From assembly GCA_023151115.1 (NCBI GenBank), contig JAKLJP010000017.1:1-64000 (forward strand): a stretch of DNA of 64,000 nucleotides, read 5' to 3'. The stretch's first letter is position 1. Each line of letters starts with the position of its first letter. The position numbers were made by a program, and so were the translations under genes. Positions 1-7,497 of the stretch are shown piece by piece. The notes beneath the pieces were generated by a model. That model saw only the letters and a program-made list of their open reading frames with translations, made no database searches and was not told the DNA's origin. The DNA comes from Anaerolineae bacterium (GTDB taxonomy: Bacteria; Chloroflexota; Anaerolineae; 4572-78; J111).

Positions 1-9
1 AGCAGAGGC

Positions 10-44
10 GGCTCCCACGCCGCCGAGGGCCGGGCGTGGGAGCC
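10..44. repeat. Intergenic hairpin
   Basis: A perfect inverted repeat with arms GGCTCCCACGCC (10-21) and GGCGTGGGAGCC (33-44). It resembles the many other intergenic hairpins of this window and lies in the non-coding stretch before the first gene. There is no T-run after it, so it is not an obvious terminator. Confidence 0.6.
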
Positions 45-118
45 CGGCTTGCTTTGCACTAGTACTTAACATGAGCCGTAAGTTTTAACCTGCTTAACTG
101 TGTGATAATTTTTACAAA

Positions 119-219
119 GTACTAGTAAGTTTTCTAAAAGGACTATCGCAAAGATAGTCCTTTTTTTGGTTTGGAATATTGTTAGAACTATAGACACCTC
201 ACCCTCCTTAAGCTATCAT
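119..219 (+). promoter_or_regulatory. Upstream region of the sensor kinase with inverted AGTCC half-sites
   Basis: GGACTATC (140-147) and GATAGTCC (153-160) form a perfect inverted repeat, and a further ACTAG lies at 121-125. TAGTCC at 155-160 is 59 bp before a -10-like TATCAT (214-219). The same half-site to -10 spacing (about 60 bp) occurs before the genes at 9185 and 24412. NarL/LiaR-type regulators commonly bind inverted AGTC-like half-sites, so this could be the autoregulatory site of the regulator encoded at 2184; that is inference. Confidence 0.4.
140..167 (+). terminator. Possible intrinsic terminator of a gene left of the window
   Basis: An 8-bp perfect stem (140-147 with 153-160) and a 5-base loop are followed directly by seven T residues. 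This is the classic form of a rho-independent terminator. The same bases could instead be an operator, because the half-site recurs before two other genes without a hairpin. Both readings are compatible. Confidence 0.5.
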
Positions 220-241
220 ACAACTACCCCCGTTTTTACCG

Positions 242-2191
242 ATGCGGCAAATCATGCAACGGATCAGGCAGCTCGTCGTAAATCTTGACCTGTGGCCTCG
301 TATGGCTCTGGCAATTAGCCTGGGTTTTTTGGCCCTGTTTGCGGCTTTTTTACTGCTCGGTGAGTGGGCCTTGCGCGATAATACCAATCACCTGCTCAAT
401 GAACGCCTGGTACTCACTCAAATGGCGGCCAGCCAGATTGACGGCCTCCTCCAGGAGGCTATTGCCGAGCTAGAACAGGCGCATCGTTTTGCCAATTTTG
501 ACCCGTTAGACCCAGACCTATCGGTTGAAGCCGATGCCCTGGCCCATGCCTATGGCCAGGTGGGTATCTTTGCCTCGGGTTTGACCTTTTTGGACCGGCA
601 AGGGCGGGTCGTTTTGTCTCATCCCACCCAACTTTACCGGCTGAATGCAGACCTTTCGCGCCTGCCCCACATAGCCGAGGCGTTAACCCACCAGAGCATC
701 ACCATTTCCGAGCCATTTCTTGATCCGCTTAAGCGCCACCCTGTTGTAGCGATCACCGTCCCTATTCGCGATGGCAATCATTTTTCGGGCTTGCTCAGCG
801 GCCTGGTAGATTTGAATGGAACAGCCATAGCCACCTCTTTGATGCAGACCATCCAGTTAGGGCAAACCGCCCACGCCGCCGTAGTAGATCGGCAGGGGCG
901 AATTTTGGCCTCCACCTTTCATTTACCCTTTCTTTCGCCGGGTGAGCATGTCAGTTTTTATCGCCGGGCGATGGTTCAAGGACAACCTATTGTCGAAACC
1001 GTCCCCTTTGAATTGGACCTGCCGGCTGAACCCCGCAATCATTTTCACGTCATGGCCTTTGCGCCCTTAAAAAACGCCGCCTGGGGCGTAGCCGTAGGGG
1101 GAGACTTGGACGAAACTTTTGCCGGAGCGCAGCGCCTACAGTTGGGACTGGTCCTTTTGGGTACCGTTGCTCTGGCCGGTGTTTGGGCCGCAACTCTGGT
1201 GGGCGCGCGCCGCTTGGTTCGGCCCATCCAGGGTCTCACCTGGGCCGCCCAACGTATTGCTCAGGGGGACTTGCATACCCCGCTCCAGGCGCCCCAGGCG
1301 GGCGAAGTTAGTGTTATGGCCATGGCCCTGGAAAACATGCGGCGGCAATTGTTAGCCAATATTGAGACCCTCGCTGATTGGAATGAAACTCTGGCGGCCC
1401 AGGTGACCGAACAAACGGAAGAACTGCGCCAGCAGCAAGCTTTAACCCAGCAGCTCCTGCGCCGGGCCATCACCGCCCAGGAAGAGGAGCGAGCGCGACT
1501 CTCGCAAGAGTTGCATGACGGGATTGGGCAGATGTTGACCGCTGTAGAACTCAGTTTGGATCGCCTGGCAAAGACTTTGCCGGCAGAAGAGGCGCACAGC
1601 CATGAGCGATTGGAACGGGCCAGGGTCTTGACTGAGCAAACCCTGACCGACTTGCGCCGCATCATTACCGCGCTGCGCCCCGGTGTGCTCGATCAACTGG
1701 GGCTGGTACCGGCCTTGGGCTGGGTGAGCGATCACACCCTTCGCCCGCTGGGCATAACCGTGACGCTCGAAGTTGATGGCCAAAGCGAACGATTGCCCGG
1801 CGAGGTCGAAACGATTCTCTTTCGTATCGCTCAGGAGGCCATGAGTAATGTGGCTCGTCACAGCCAGGCCAGGCGTGTGGATATTCATCTGCGGCGTCAG
1901 GAAAGCCAAATCAGTCTGACCGTTGCCGATGATGGTCTAGGTTGTGATCTGACAGCATTGACCCAGACTTCTGACCATGGCCGGAGTTTGGGGTTGGCGG
2001 GGATGCAAGAGCGGGCATCGTTGGCCGGCGGCCATGTCACAATAAACAGCGCGCTAGGCCAGGGTACAACTGTGCAGGTGGTGGTGCCCCTGTCTGAGCC
2101 TATCAGCCGTCTGGCAACTACATTTGACCTTGAACCGCATTGGCTGATCCAAGGGGCTAAAATCCACCTGGCAGGAGCAACTTATGGCTGA
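242..2191 (+). CDS. Membrane sensor histidine kinase, NarL/DesK class, with dCache-like sensor
   Basis: A 649-residue sensor kinase that should phosphorylate the response regulator encoded directly downstream. Visible order: membrane helix at about 20-41, an extracytoplasmic region of about 250 residues that looks like a double Cache ligand-binding domain, a second helix at about 302-324, HAMP at about 325-378, a coiled coil, the HisKA_3 dimerisation helix with the phospho-acceptor in SQELHDGIG (His425), and a HATPase domain with an N-box (QEAMSNVARH) and DDGLG. The stop overlaps the regulator gene by 8 bp, so the two are translationally coupled. No Shine-Dalgarno sequence is obvious before the ATG. 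The ligand is unknown; position next to a respiratory and copper island suggests a redox, metal or envelope cue, which is inference. Confidence 0.9.
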   Translation: MRQIMQRIRQLVVNLDLWPRMALAISLGFLALFAAFLLLGEWALRDNTNHLLNERLVLTQMAASQIDGLLQEAIAELEQAHRFANFDPLDPDLSVEADALAHAYGQVGIFASGLTFLDRQGRVVLSHPTQLYRLNADLSRLPHIAEALTHQSITISEPFLDPLKRHPVVAITVPIRDGNHFSGLLSGLVDLNGTAIATSLMQTIQLGQTAHAAVVDRQGRILASTFHLPFLSPGEHVSFYRRAMVQGQPIVETVPFELDLPAEPRNHFHVMAFAPLKNAAWGVAVGGDLDETFAGAQRLQLGLVLLGTVALAGVWAATLVGARRLVRPIQGLTWAAQRIAQGDLHTPLQAPQAGEVSVMAMALENMRRQLLANIETLADWNETLAAQVTEQTEELRQQQALTQQLLRRAITAQEEERARLSQELHDGIGQMLTAVELSLDRLAKTLPAEEAHSHERLERARVLTEQTLTDLRRIITALRPGVLDQLGLVPALGWVSDHTLRPLGITVTLEVDGQSERLPGEVETILFRIAQEAMSNVARHSQARRVDIHLRRQESQISLTVADDGLGCDLTALTQTSDHGRSLGLAGMQERASLAGGHVTINSALGQGTTVQVVVPLSEPISRLATTFDLEPHWLIQGAKIHLAGATYG

Positions 2192-2834
2192 GATGATCCG
2201 CCTGGTTGTGGCCGACGATCACCCGGTGATGCGGGAGGGTTTGGTCGCTTTGCTGGAAGATGAACCAAACCTGAAGGTGGTGGGCCAGGCTAGTACAGGA
2301 CGAGAAGCGGTTTATCTGGTCCGCCAGTACCGGCCAGATGTGGCTTTGTTGGATATTGCTATGGATGATATGACGGGTCTAGAAGCAACCCGTCAATTCG
2401 CCTCGGAATTACCCGCAGTCCGGGTGATGATTTTAACCATGCATGAGGATGAAGCCTTTTTTTTTGAGGCTCTGCGAGTAGGGGCAAGTGGTTATATCCT
2501 CAAAGGTATCCGTAGCGAAGAGTTGTTCGGTGCTATCCGAGCCGTAAAAGAGGGCGGAATCTACTTACCCCCCAAATTGGCCGGCCGGTTGGTCCAGGAT
2601 TATTTGAACCGCCAGCCTCAACCCGCTCTGGCCGATTCGTTGTCTCCGCGCGAGTGCGAGATCCTGACCCTGATTGCCCAGGGCTTAACCAACCGTGATA
2701 TTGCCCAGCGGCTCACCCTGAGCCTCAATACCGTCAAAACGCACCGTCTCCGTATTTATCAAAAATTGGACCTGCACGACCGGGCCGGTTTGGTTAACTA
2801 TGCCTTTAGCCGTGGCCTGCTGCATCTCTCATAG
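2184..2834 (+). CDS. NarL/LuxR-family response regulator
   Basis: A 216-residue two-domain regulator. The receiver domain has the acidic pair D11/D12, the phospho-acceptor D57 (ALLDIAMDD) and K107 (YILKG). The C-terminal LuxR-type helix-turn-helix (about 150-212) begins LSPRECEILTLIAQG and has the recognition helix NTVKTHRLRIYQKL. It overlaps the upstream kinase gene by 8 bp and forms a standard two-component pair with it. Regulators of this class usually bind inverted half-sites of the AGTC type; such half-sites occur before the kinase, before the gene at 9185 and before the CopC-CopD gene, which are candidate targets. Confidence 0.93.
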   Translation: MAEMIRLVVADDHPVMREGLVALLEDEPNLKVVGQASTGREAVYLVRQYRPDVALLDIAMDDMTGLEATRQFASELPAVRVMILTMHEDEAFFFEALRVGASGYILKGIRSEELFGAIRAVKEGGIYLPPKLAGRLVQDYLNRQPQPALADSLSPRECEILTLIAQGLTNRDIAQRLTLSLNTVKTHRLRIYQKLDLHDRAGLVNYAFSRGLLHLS

Positions 2835-2861
2835 CCCAAAGATGACCCCATTTAACCTCAA

Positions 2862-2882
2862 TATCACCCCAATGGGGTGATA
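2862..2882. promoter_or_regulatory. Palindrome between the two-component genes and the Rieske gene
   Basis: TATCACCCC and GGGGTGATA flank a 3-base centre, giving a perfect 9-bp inverted repeat shortly after the regulator stop codon. It is followed by an A/T-rich stretch rather than a T-run. It may be an operator or a weak transcription stop; nothing else in the window repeats it. Confidence 0.35.
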
Positions 2883-2928
2883 CCCCACTCGCCTCACTTT
2901 TGTTAAAATATTGAACAAAATAAGGGCC

Positions 2929-3069
2929 TCTTCAAGGCGTCCAAAAATATCAATGACGGTCGTCAATTTGTTGTTATTAGCAAATCCAGACCTTACAGAT
3001 TTTCAAAACCTGTAAGGTCTTCAAGGCGTCCAAAAGTATCAATAGCGGTCATCAATTTGTTGTTATCAG
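2929..3069. repeat. 52-bp imperfect direct repeat flanking a hairpin
   Basis: Two 52-bp copies (2929-2980 and 3018-3069) differ at about five positions; both begin TCTTCAAGGCGTCCAAAA. Between them lies a hairpin with arms GACCTTACAG (2989-2998) and CTGTAAGGTC (3010-3019). The block sits directly before the Rieske gene and fills most of its leader. Confidence 0.75.
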
Positions 3070-3100
3070 GTTATTTCCATTAGAGGGGGATATAAACAAG

Positions 3101-3616
3101 ATGAGTAATCATGGATTGCCACCGCTTGACCCCCAAAAAGGGAGTTGGGATGAAGAAGCTCTCAGCCGGCGTCGTTTTTTGGAGCTTGGTTTTTGGTCGG
3201 CTGCCGGCGCGGCGGGTTTGACTGTAGGGGGCGCCGGGCTGCGTTTTTTGGCCGGCAACTCCTTTGATCCCAAACCGGAGCATTGGGTTGAGGTGGGCGC
3301 TGTGGCCGATTTGCCTAGCGGCCAGGTTCACCGCGCTGCTTATAAGGTCCGCACCACCGATGTCTGGCGCGAGGTTGAGAAAGTGGGTCTTCTCTACGCT
3401 TTTAGCGACGACGGCGCTGAGTATACTGTATTGGAGGCGACGTGTTCTCATCTGGGCTGCAATGTTCATTGGCGTGAAGAAAGCGGCCATTTTGCCTGCC
3501 CCTGTCACAACGGCGCTTTTACCCGCGAGGGTGAAGTAGTCAGCGGCCCGCCCCCGGCCCCACTGCGACAGTTATCTACCAAAATTGAGAACGGCATCTT
3601 GCTGGCCCTGGTATAG
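3101..3616 (+). CDS. Rieske iron-sulfur protein of a cytochrome bc complex
   Basis: A 171-residue Rieske subunit that would pass electrons from quinol to a c-type cytochrome or copper acceptor on the outer face of the membrane. The N-terminus has a twin-arginine-like signal anchor (LSRRRFLELG, about 21-30, then a hydrophobic helix). The 2Fe-2S ligands are C115 and H117 (CSHLGC) and C133 and H136 (CPCHNGAF); C120 and C135 would form the usual disulfide. An AGAGGGGG Shine-Dalgarno sequence precedes the ATG. The cytochrome b gene starts 9 bp after its stop, so the two form one operon. No cytochrome c1 gene follows. Confidence 0.93.
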   Translation: MSNHGLPPLDPQKGSWDEEALSRRRFLELGFWSAAGAAGLTVGGAGLRFLAGNSFDPKPEHWVEVGAVADLPSGQVHRAAYKVRTTDVWREVEKVGLLYAFSDDGAEYTVLEATCSHLGCNVHWREESGHFACPCHNGAFTREGEVVSGPPPAPLRQLSTKIENGILLALV

Positions 3617-3625
3617 GAGGCTGCC

Positions 3626-4756
3626 GTGAGTATAGCCTTGGAAGAATCCAAAGAACAGGCCACCCCAAAATCTCGCCCGGGTCTCAGAGACTTCTTGGGC
3701 GTTATTGGTGTATGGCTCGACGAACGTACCGGCTTCCTCAATCCGATTCAGCAGTTTCTCACCTACCCGGTGCCAAAATACGTCCACAAAAACCTGCTTT
3801 ATTCCCTGGGTGGAGTGACTTTGATCGCTTTTATGCTGCAACTTGCTACCGGGCTGCTGCTGAGTTTCTATTACGACCCCAGCCCCGAAGAAGCTTATAA
3901 CAGCGTAGATTATGTGACCTACCAACTGCCGCTCGGCTGGCTGATCCGAGGGTTGCACTACTACAACGCCAGCGCCATTGTCATCCTGGTTACGCTTCAT
4001 TTGTTGCGCACCTTTTCCTTTAGCGCCTATAAAAAACCGCGCGAAATCACCTGGCTGTCGGGGGTGATGCTGCTGCTGGTGACGCTTGGTTTCGCCTTCA
4101 CCGGCTACCTCTTGCCCTGGGATCAACGCGGCTATTGGGCTACCAAAGTTGGCACCGAGATTGCCGGCTCTGCGCCAGTAATGGGCCAGTGGGTTTTACG
4201 GTTGCTGCGAGGAGGATCAGAGTTAGGCCAGGCCACCTTGACCCGCTTCTATGTTACCCATATGTTGCTGTTACCAGGGGCGCTACTGGCTTTAATTGCT
4301 TTGCATCTTCACCAATTGCGTTATCACGGTATGGCCCCGCCAATTACCAAACGTGCTCAGGCGTTAGCCGACAAGTTTGTACCCTTCTTTCCGCACTGGG
4401 TAGTGGTAGACGCCACCCTGGGTGTAATCTTGCTGGGCCTGCTTATTTACCTCAGTTGGACCTGGCGCGCCCCGCTGGAATTTCCGGCCGACCCCACCAG
4501 CACTGACTTTCTGCCCCGTCCAGAATGGTACTTTCTGTTTTTGTTCCAACTCCTCAAATATTTTCCTGGCCCGCTGGAACCCCTGGCCACCATGCTTATT
4601 CCGGCGCTGGTTGTCGGCAGCCTTGTTGCCCTGCCCTTTTTGGATCGCAGTGAAGAGCGGCGGCCCTGGCGGAAACCGATTACGACGGTTGTGGCTGTTA
4701 TCTACGTTGTCGGGCTTGTCATCTTAACCCTGCTGGCCTGGCAAGCCGATCAATAA
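3626..4756 (+). CDS. Cytochrome b (fused b6/subunit IV-like) of a quinol oxidoreductase
   Basis: A 376-residue integral membrane protein with the N-terminal heme-binding four-helix part and the C-terminal Qo part in one chain. Heme ligands are visible as H111/H125 and H212/H227; the 15-residue spacing of the second pair is like b6 rather than mitochondrial cytochrome b, where it is 14. The Qo motif appears as RPEWYFLFLFQLLKYFPG at about residue 293-310. The start is GTG at 3626, preceded by AGGAGG (3615-3620). It pairs with the Rieske gene 9 bp upstream. The complex would oxidise quinol and pump protons; the electron acceptor is not encoded next to it. Confidence 0.93.
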   Translation: MSIALEESKEQATPKSRPGLRDFLGVIGVWLDERTGFLNPIQQFLTYPVPKYVHKNLLYSLGGVTLIAFMLQLATGLLLSFYYDPSPEEAYNSVDYVTYQLPLGWLIRGLHYYNASAIVILVTLHLLRTFSFSAYKKPREITWLSGVMLLLVTLGFAFTGYLLPWDQRGYWATKVGTEIAGSAPVMGQWVLRLLRGGSELGQATLTRFYVTHMLLLPGALLALIALHLHQLRYHGMAPPITKRAQALADKFVPFFPHWVVVDATLGVILLGLLIYLSWTWRAPLEFPADPTSTDFLPRPEWYFLFLFQLLKYFPGPLEPLATMLIPALVVGSLVALPFLDRSEERRPWRKPITTVVAVIYVVGLVILTLLAWQADQ

Positions 4757-4770
4757 GGCAGCTACTCAGC

Positions 4771-4872
4771 CATGTCATTTCGAGCGACGTTAGGAGCGAG
4801 AAATCTCCTAATCCGTGGTTTGTAAACAACGGTCTCAGAGATTTCTCGGCTTTCGGCCTCGAAATGACATGA
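4771..4872. repeat. Family A palindromic repeat (ATTTCGAG type)
   Basis: The ends are CATGTCATTTCGAG and CTCGAAATGACATG, an inverted repeat with an inner AGAAATCT/AGATTTCTC pair. Its inner part (taggagcgagaaatct with a ccgtggtttg loop) recurs in reverse complement at about 57950-58023. It fills the gap after the cytochrome b gene. Confidence 0.85.
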
Positions 4873-4950
4873 AGGGTAAGCAGTTACAGGTAAAGATTTT
4901 TTGAATGACTGATTGGGCACCAAAGCGAAGGTTGGGGAGGGCTTCGTGAC

Positions 4951-5406
4951 ATGCAGGACTCTACGCTTGGTTTTTGGCTAAAGCAAGTTAAATACTTACT
5001 CCCTTTTTGCGCCCCCATCGGACTCGTCGTCGTTGCCTTTCTGCAACTGTACCTGGTCCATACACATAGTTTGGTGCCGTGGAAAGGGGGTGGTTTTGGC
5101 ATGTTCGCTACGGTTGATGCGCCGGCGGCGCGCTTCTTGCGCTGTTATCTGATCACCAGCGCCGGTGAGTCTCCGCTGCAAGTGCCCGAAGATCTGAAGA
5201 CCCTGGCTGGAGAAGTTCGTTATATGCCTACTTCGGAGCGGCTGACCTTTTTGGCCTCCCAATTGGGTCAGGCTGCCGGCAAAATAGAGCATCAAGGGGT
5301 GCGCATCGAATTATGGCGGTATGGTTTCGATGCCGCGAGCCGCCAGCTCAAAACCGCCAAAATCCTCGAAATCACGGTGGCCCGGCAAAGGAAGGGGACG
5401 GGATGA
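4951..5406 (+). CDS. Unknown protein with one membrane helix, next to cytochrome bc genes
   Basis: A 151-residue protein I cannot assign. It has one hydrophobic helix near the N-terminus (about 11-32) followed by a Gly-rich GGGFGMFATVD stretch (about 48-58) and a soluble tail with alternating charged and hydrophobic residues. A GGAGGG sequence about 9 bases before the ATG supports the start. Its last bases overlap the start of the following membrane gene (ATGA overlap), so the pair is co-translated. The GGGFGMF stretch is the most conspicuous motif and a useful handle for searches. Confidence 0.75.
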   Translation: MQDSTLGFWLKQVKYLLPFCAPIGLVVVAFLQLYLVHTHSLVPWKGGGFGMFATVDAPAARFLRCYLITSAGESPLQVPEDLKTLAGEVRYMPTSERLTFLASQLGQAAGKIEHQGVRIELWRYGFDAASRQLKTAKILEITVARQRKGTG

Positions 5407-6305
5407 ACGGCGTCTTGCAGTTGCCGTATCAAATACGCCAAGCGGAACGTTTGACCGGGTTCAAACTCTGGTTAAGCGCCTGGGGCGGGACATGGCATGG
5501 CTTTGATTTGGCTTTGAGCATGAGCCTGGTGGTATTGCTGTTTTACACCAGTAGCTACTGGTACGTGCGCCGACCTATCAATTTGCTCTGCATTGCTGCC
5601 ATTCTCCACCCACCGCTGCGGCGCAGCAAAATTTTTTGGCTGCTGGTCATCGCCATTGTCGGCGGCAGCAACTATTTTAACTGGTATCGCGTTGACAATC
5701 ATCAATATCTGATTACCTATTGGTGCCTGGCAATTTTCTGCTCGCTGCTCACCGCCAACCCAGGCCGGGCTTTAGCCTTGAATGCTCGCTGGTTGATTGG
5801 GCTGGCCTTTCTGTTTGCCACGTTGTGGAAGGTCGTCTTTTCTAACGATTTCCTCAACGGTGCTTTCTTTCACTATACCCTGCTGCTGGATGGCCGGTTT
5901 GAAGAGATGGCCGCTTTTATGGGCGGCCTGACTGATGAGGTATTTCAGAATAACCGTCAGGCTGTGGGTAAACTGCTGAGCTATGCCAGCAGCCTCTCCG
6001 CCACCCAACTTCAGGACTCGCCGCAAATATTCTGGCTGGCCCAATTTCTAACCTGGTGGACGATTTTGACCGAGGCGCTCATCGCCCTGGCCTTTTTGTG
6101 GCCGGAAGGCCGGTTTATTTCCCGCTGGCGGGATGTCCCGCTTTTGTTGTTTCTCTTGACCACCTACGCAATTACCCCGGTATTAGGTTTTGGTTGTGTG
6201 CTGGTGGCCATGGGGGTAGCTCAAAGTGCGCCCACTCATAACTACACCCGCCTTTTTTATGTAGTGGCCCTCTTTCTTATGCAGATTTTTTATGTGTTTA
6301 AGTAA
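5403..6305 (+). CDS. Polytopic membrane protein of unknown function (HTTM-like?)
   Basis: About 300 residues with roughly seven to eight hydrophobic segments. I chose the ATG at 5403 because it overlaps the stop of the upstream gene in an ATGA arrangement; an upstream in-frame ATG at 5313 would lie wholly inside that gene. Aromatic and His residues are frequent in the loops (NYFNWYRVDNHQY, about 80-92). The layout recalls HTTM/vitamin-K-carboxylase-like or DoxX-like membrane proteins, but I see no decisive motif. Coupling to the 4951 gene and position after the bc genes suggest a membrane redox or assembly role; this is weak inference. Confidence 0.75.
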   Translation: MNGVLQLPYQIRQAERLTGFKLWLSAWGGTWHGFDLALSMSLVVLLFYTSSYWYVRRPINLLCIAAILHPPLRRSKIFWLLVIAIVGGSNYFNWYRVDNHQYLITYWCLAIFCSLLTANPGRALALNARWLIGLAFLFATLWKVVFSNDFLNGAFFHYTLLLDGRFEEMAAFMGGLTDEVFQNNRQAVGKLLSYASSLSATQLQDSPQIFWLAQFLTWWTILTEALIALAFLWPEGRFISRWRDVPLLLFLLTTYAITPVLGFGCVLVAMGVAQSAPTHNYTRLFYVVALFLMQIFYVFK

Positions 6306-6326
6306 TAAGGAGTTACGCAGTTCGCC

Positions 6327-6421
6327 TGTCATTTCGAGGCCAGAGGCCGAGAAATCCCCGAAAGTTATAGGTGCAAGACAAGTCCGAAGGGATTTCTCGC
6401 TCCTGCGTCGCTCAAAATGAC
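6327..6421. repeat. Family A palindromic repeat
   Basis: Left end TGTCATTTCGAGGC, right end GCTCAAAATGACG, inner GAGAAATCCC/GGGATTTCTC. It is a diverged copy of the element at 4771 and separates the membrane gene from the following lipoprotein gene. Confidence 0.8.
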
Positions 6422-6451
6422 GGGACTGCTAAATAAAGGGAGGATTGTTTC

Positions 6452-7420
6452 ATGAAATGGCTATATTCTGTTTTATTGTTGCCAGCCATATGGCTGCTAG
6501 TTGCTTGTGGCGCGGCTGTGCCCACCGGCCCCCAGGCGACTAACTTGAAAGCCATCAAGGTAGATGACGCCACCCTGGACAGCGCCGCCAGCTTTTGGGT
6601 TAATGCGCCCAAGCTCGAAGTGGCTACCAAAGCGGTTAGAGAAGGCCACCCTGACGGGTCAACGGTGACGCTCCAGGCCGCCTACGACGCCGACAACCTG
6701 GTTATCCGGGCCGAGTGGGCCGACCCAACCAATTCAAACTTTAAGGATGCCTGGAAGTGGGATGGCAGCGCCTTCACCCGGGTCAAAGCCAATGAGGACC
6801 GCCTCATGTATTTGTGGTCTATCGGCAACGACGCCCAATTTGCCAGCAAAGGCTGCGCCGCCGTCTGTCATAATCAGAACCCTGATGAAAAAACCTGGTG
6901 GATGGGCACTGAAAATCCTGACCTGCGGTACGACATCTGGCAGTGGCAGGCTGCCCGCACCAACCCGCTGAGCCAGGCCAGTGACGAGTGGTTGGGTACC
7001 CGACCGGATGAGAAGAGCAAGGCCCGCAAGGGCGATGCCAGAGAAAGCGGCGGCGCGGCCCTGAATCGCAACGAGGAAAAAACTGCCCCGGCATTTATGC
7101 ACAGCACCGATTTGGCCAGTCCCTTTCTCCTGGCCGGCCAGGAAATGCCCATTGATCCCGGCAAACTTACGGCGGACATGCTTGTACCCGGCTATCTTCT
7201 CTCGCCGTTTGCCGGCTCGGCCGGCGATATTTCGGCCCAGGGCCAGTGGGCCGATGGCAAATGGGTGGTTGTCCTCAGCCGTGCCCTAAATACCGGCCAC
7301 GAGGATGATGTCACCCTCACGCCACCCAAGCCTGTCCCCTTTGGGCTGTCTATTACCGATGATGCCGGCGACGCCAATCACACCGTTAGCCAGGAAGCCT
7401 TAACGTTGGAGTGGCAGTAG
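6452..7420 (+). CDS. Lipoprotein with ethylbenzene-dehydrogenase-like heme-binding domain and CxxxCH motif
   Basis: A 322-residue exported protein. The lipobox LLVAC puts the lipidated Cys at 19. The rest resembles the EB_dh domain (gamma subunit of ethylbenzene/DMSO-type enzymes and related cytochromes), a beta-sandwich that binds heme. It carries CAAVCH (C135-C139-H140), a CX3CH variant of the covalent heme c motif. The ATG follows AAGGGAGG. No molybdenum enzyme subunit lies nearby, so it probably works as a surface electron carrier with the bc genes or the downstream dehydrogenase rather than as a DMSO-reductase subunit; that is inference. A good terminator follows it. Confidence 0.8.
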   Translation: MKWLYSVLLLPAIWLLVACGAAVPTGPQATNLKAIKVDDATLDSAASFWVNAPKLEVATKAVREGHPDGSTVTLQAAYDADNLVIRAEWADPTNSNFKDAWKWDGSAFTRVKANEDRLMYLWSIGNDAQFASKGCAAVCHNQNPDEKTWWMGTENPDLRYDIWQWQAARTNPLSQASDEWLGTRPDEKSKARKGDARESGGAALNRNEEKTAPAFMHSTDLASPFLLAGQEMPIDPGKLTADMLVPGYLLSPFAGSAGDISAQGQWADGKWVVVLSRALNTGHEDDVTLTPPKPVPFGLSITDDAGDANHTVSQEALTLEWQ

Positions 7421-7438
7421 CTCCGGTAGTCATCAAAA

Positions 7439-7476
7439 CCCCGTTTTCCCACTTCGCGGAAAACGGGGATTTTTTA
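7439..7476 (+). terminator. Intrinsic terminator after the heme lipoprotein gene
   Basis: An 11-bp perfect stem CCCCGTTTTCC/GGAAAACGGGG with an 8-base loop, then ATTTTTTAT. It closes the transcript ending at 7420 and lies just before the sugar dehydrogenase gene. Confidence 0.9.
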
Positions 7477-7497
7477 TGAGAAAGGGGTCAAAATTGT

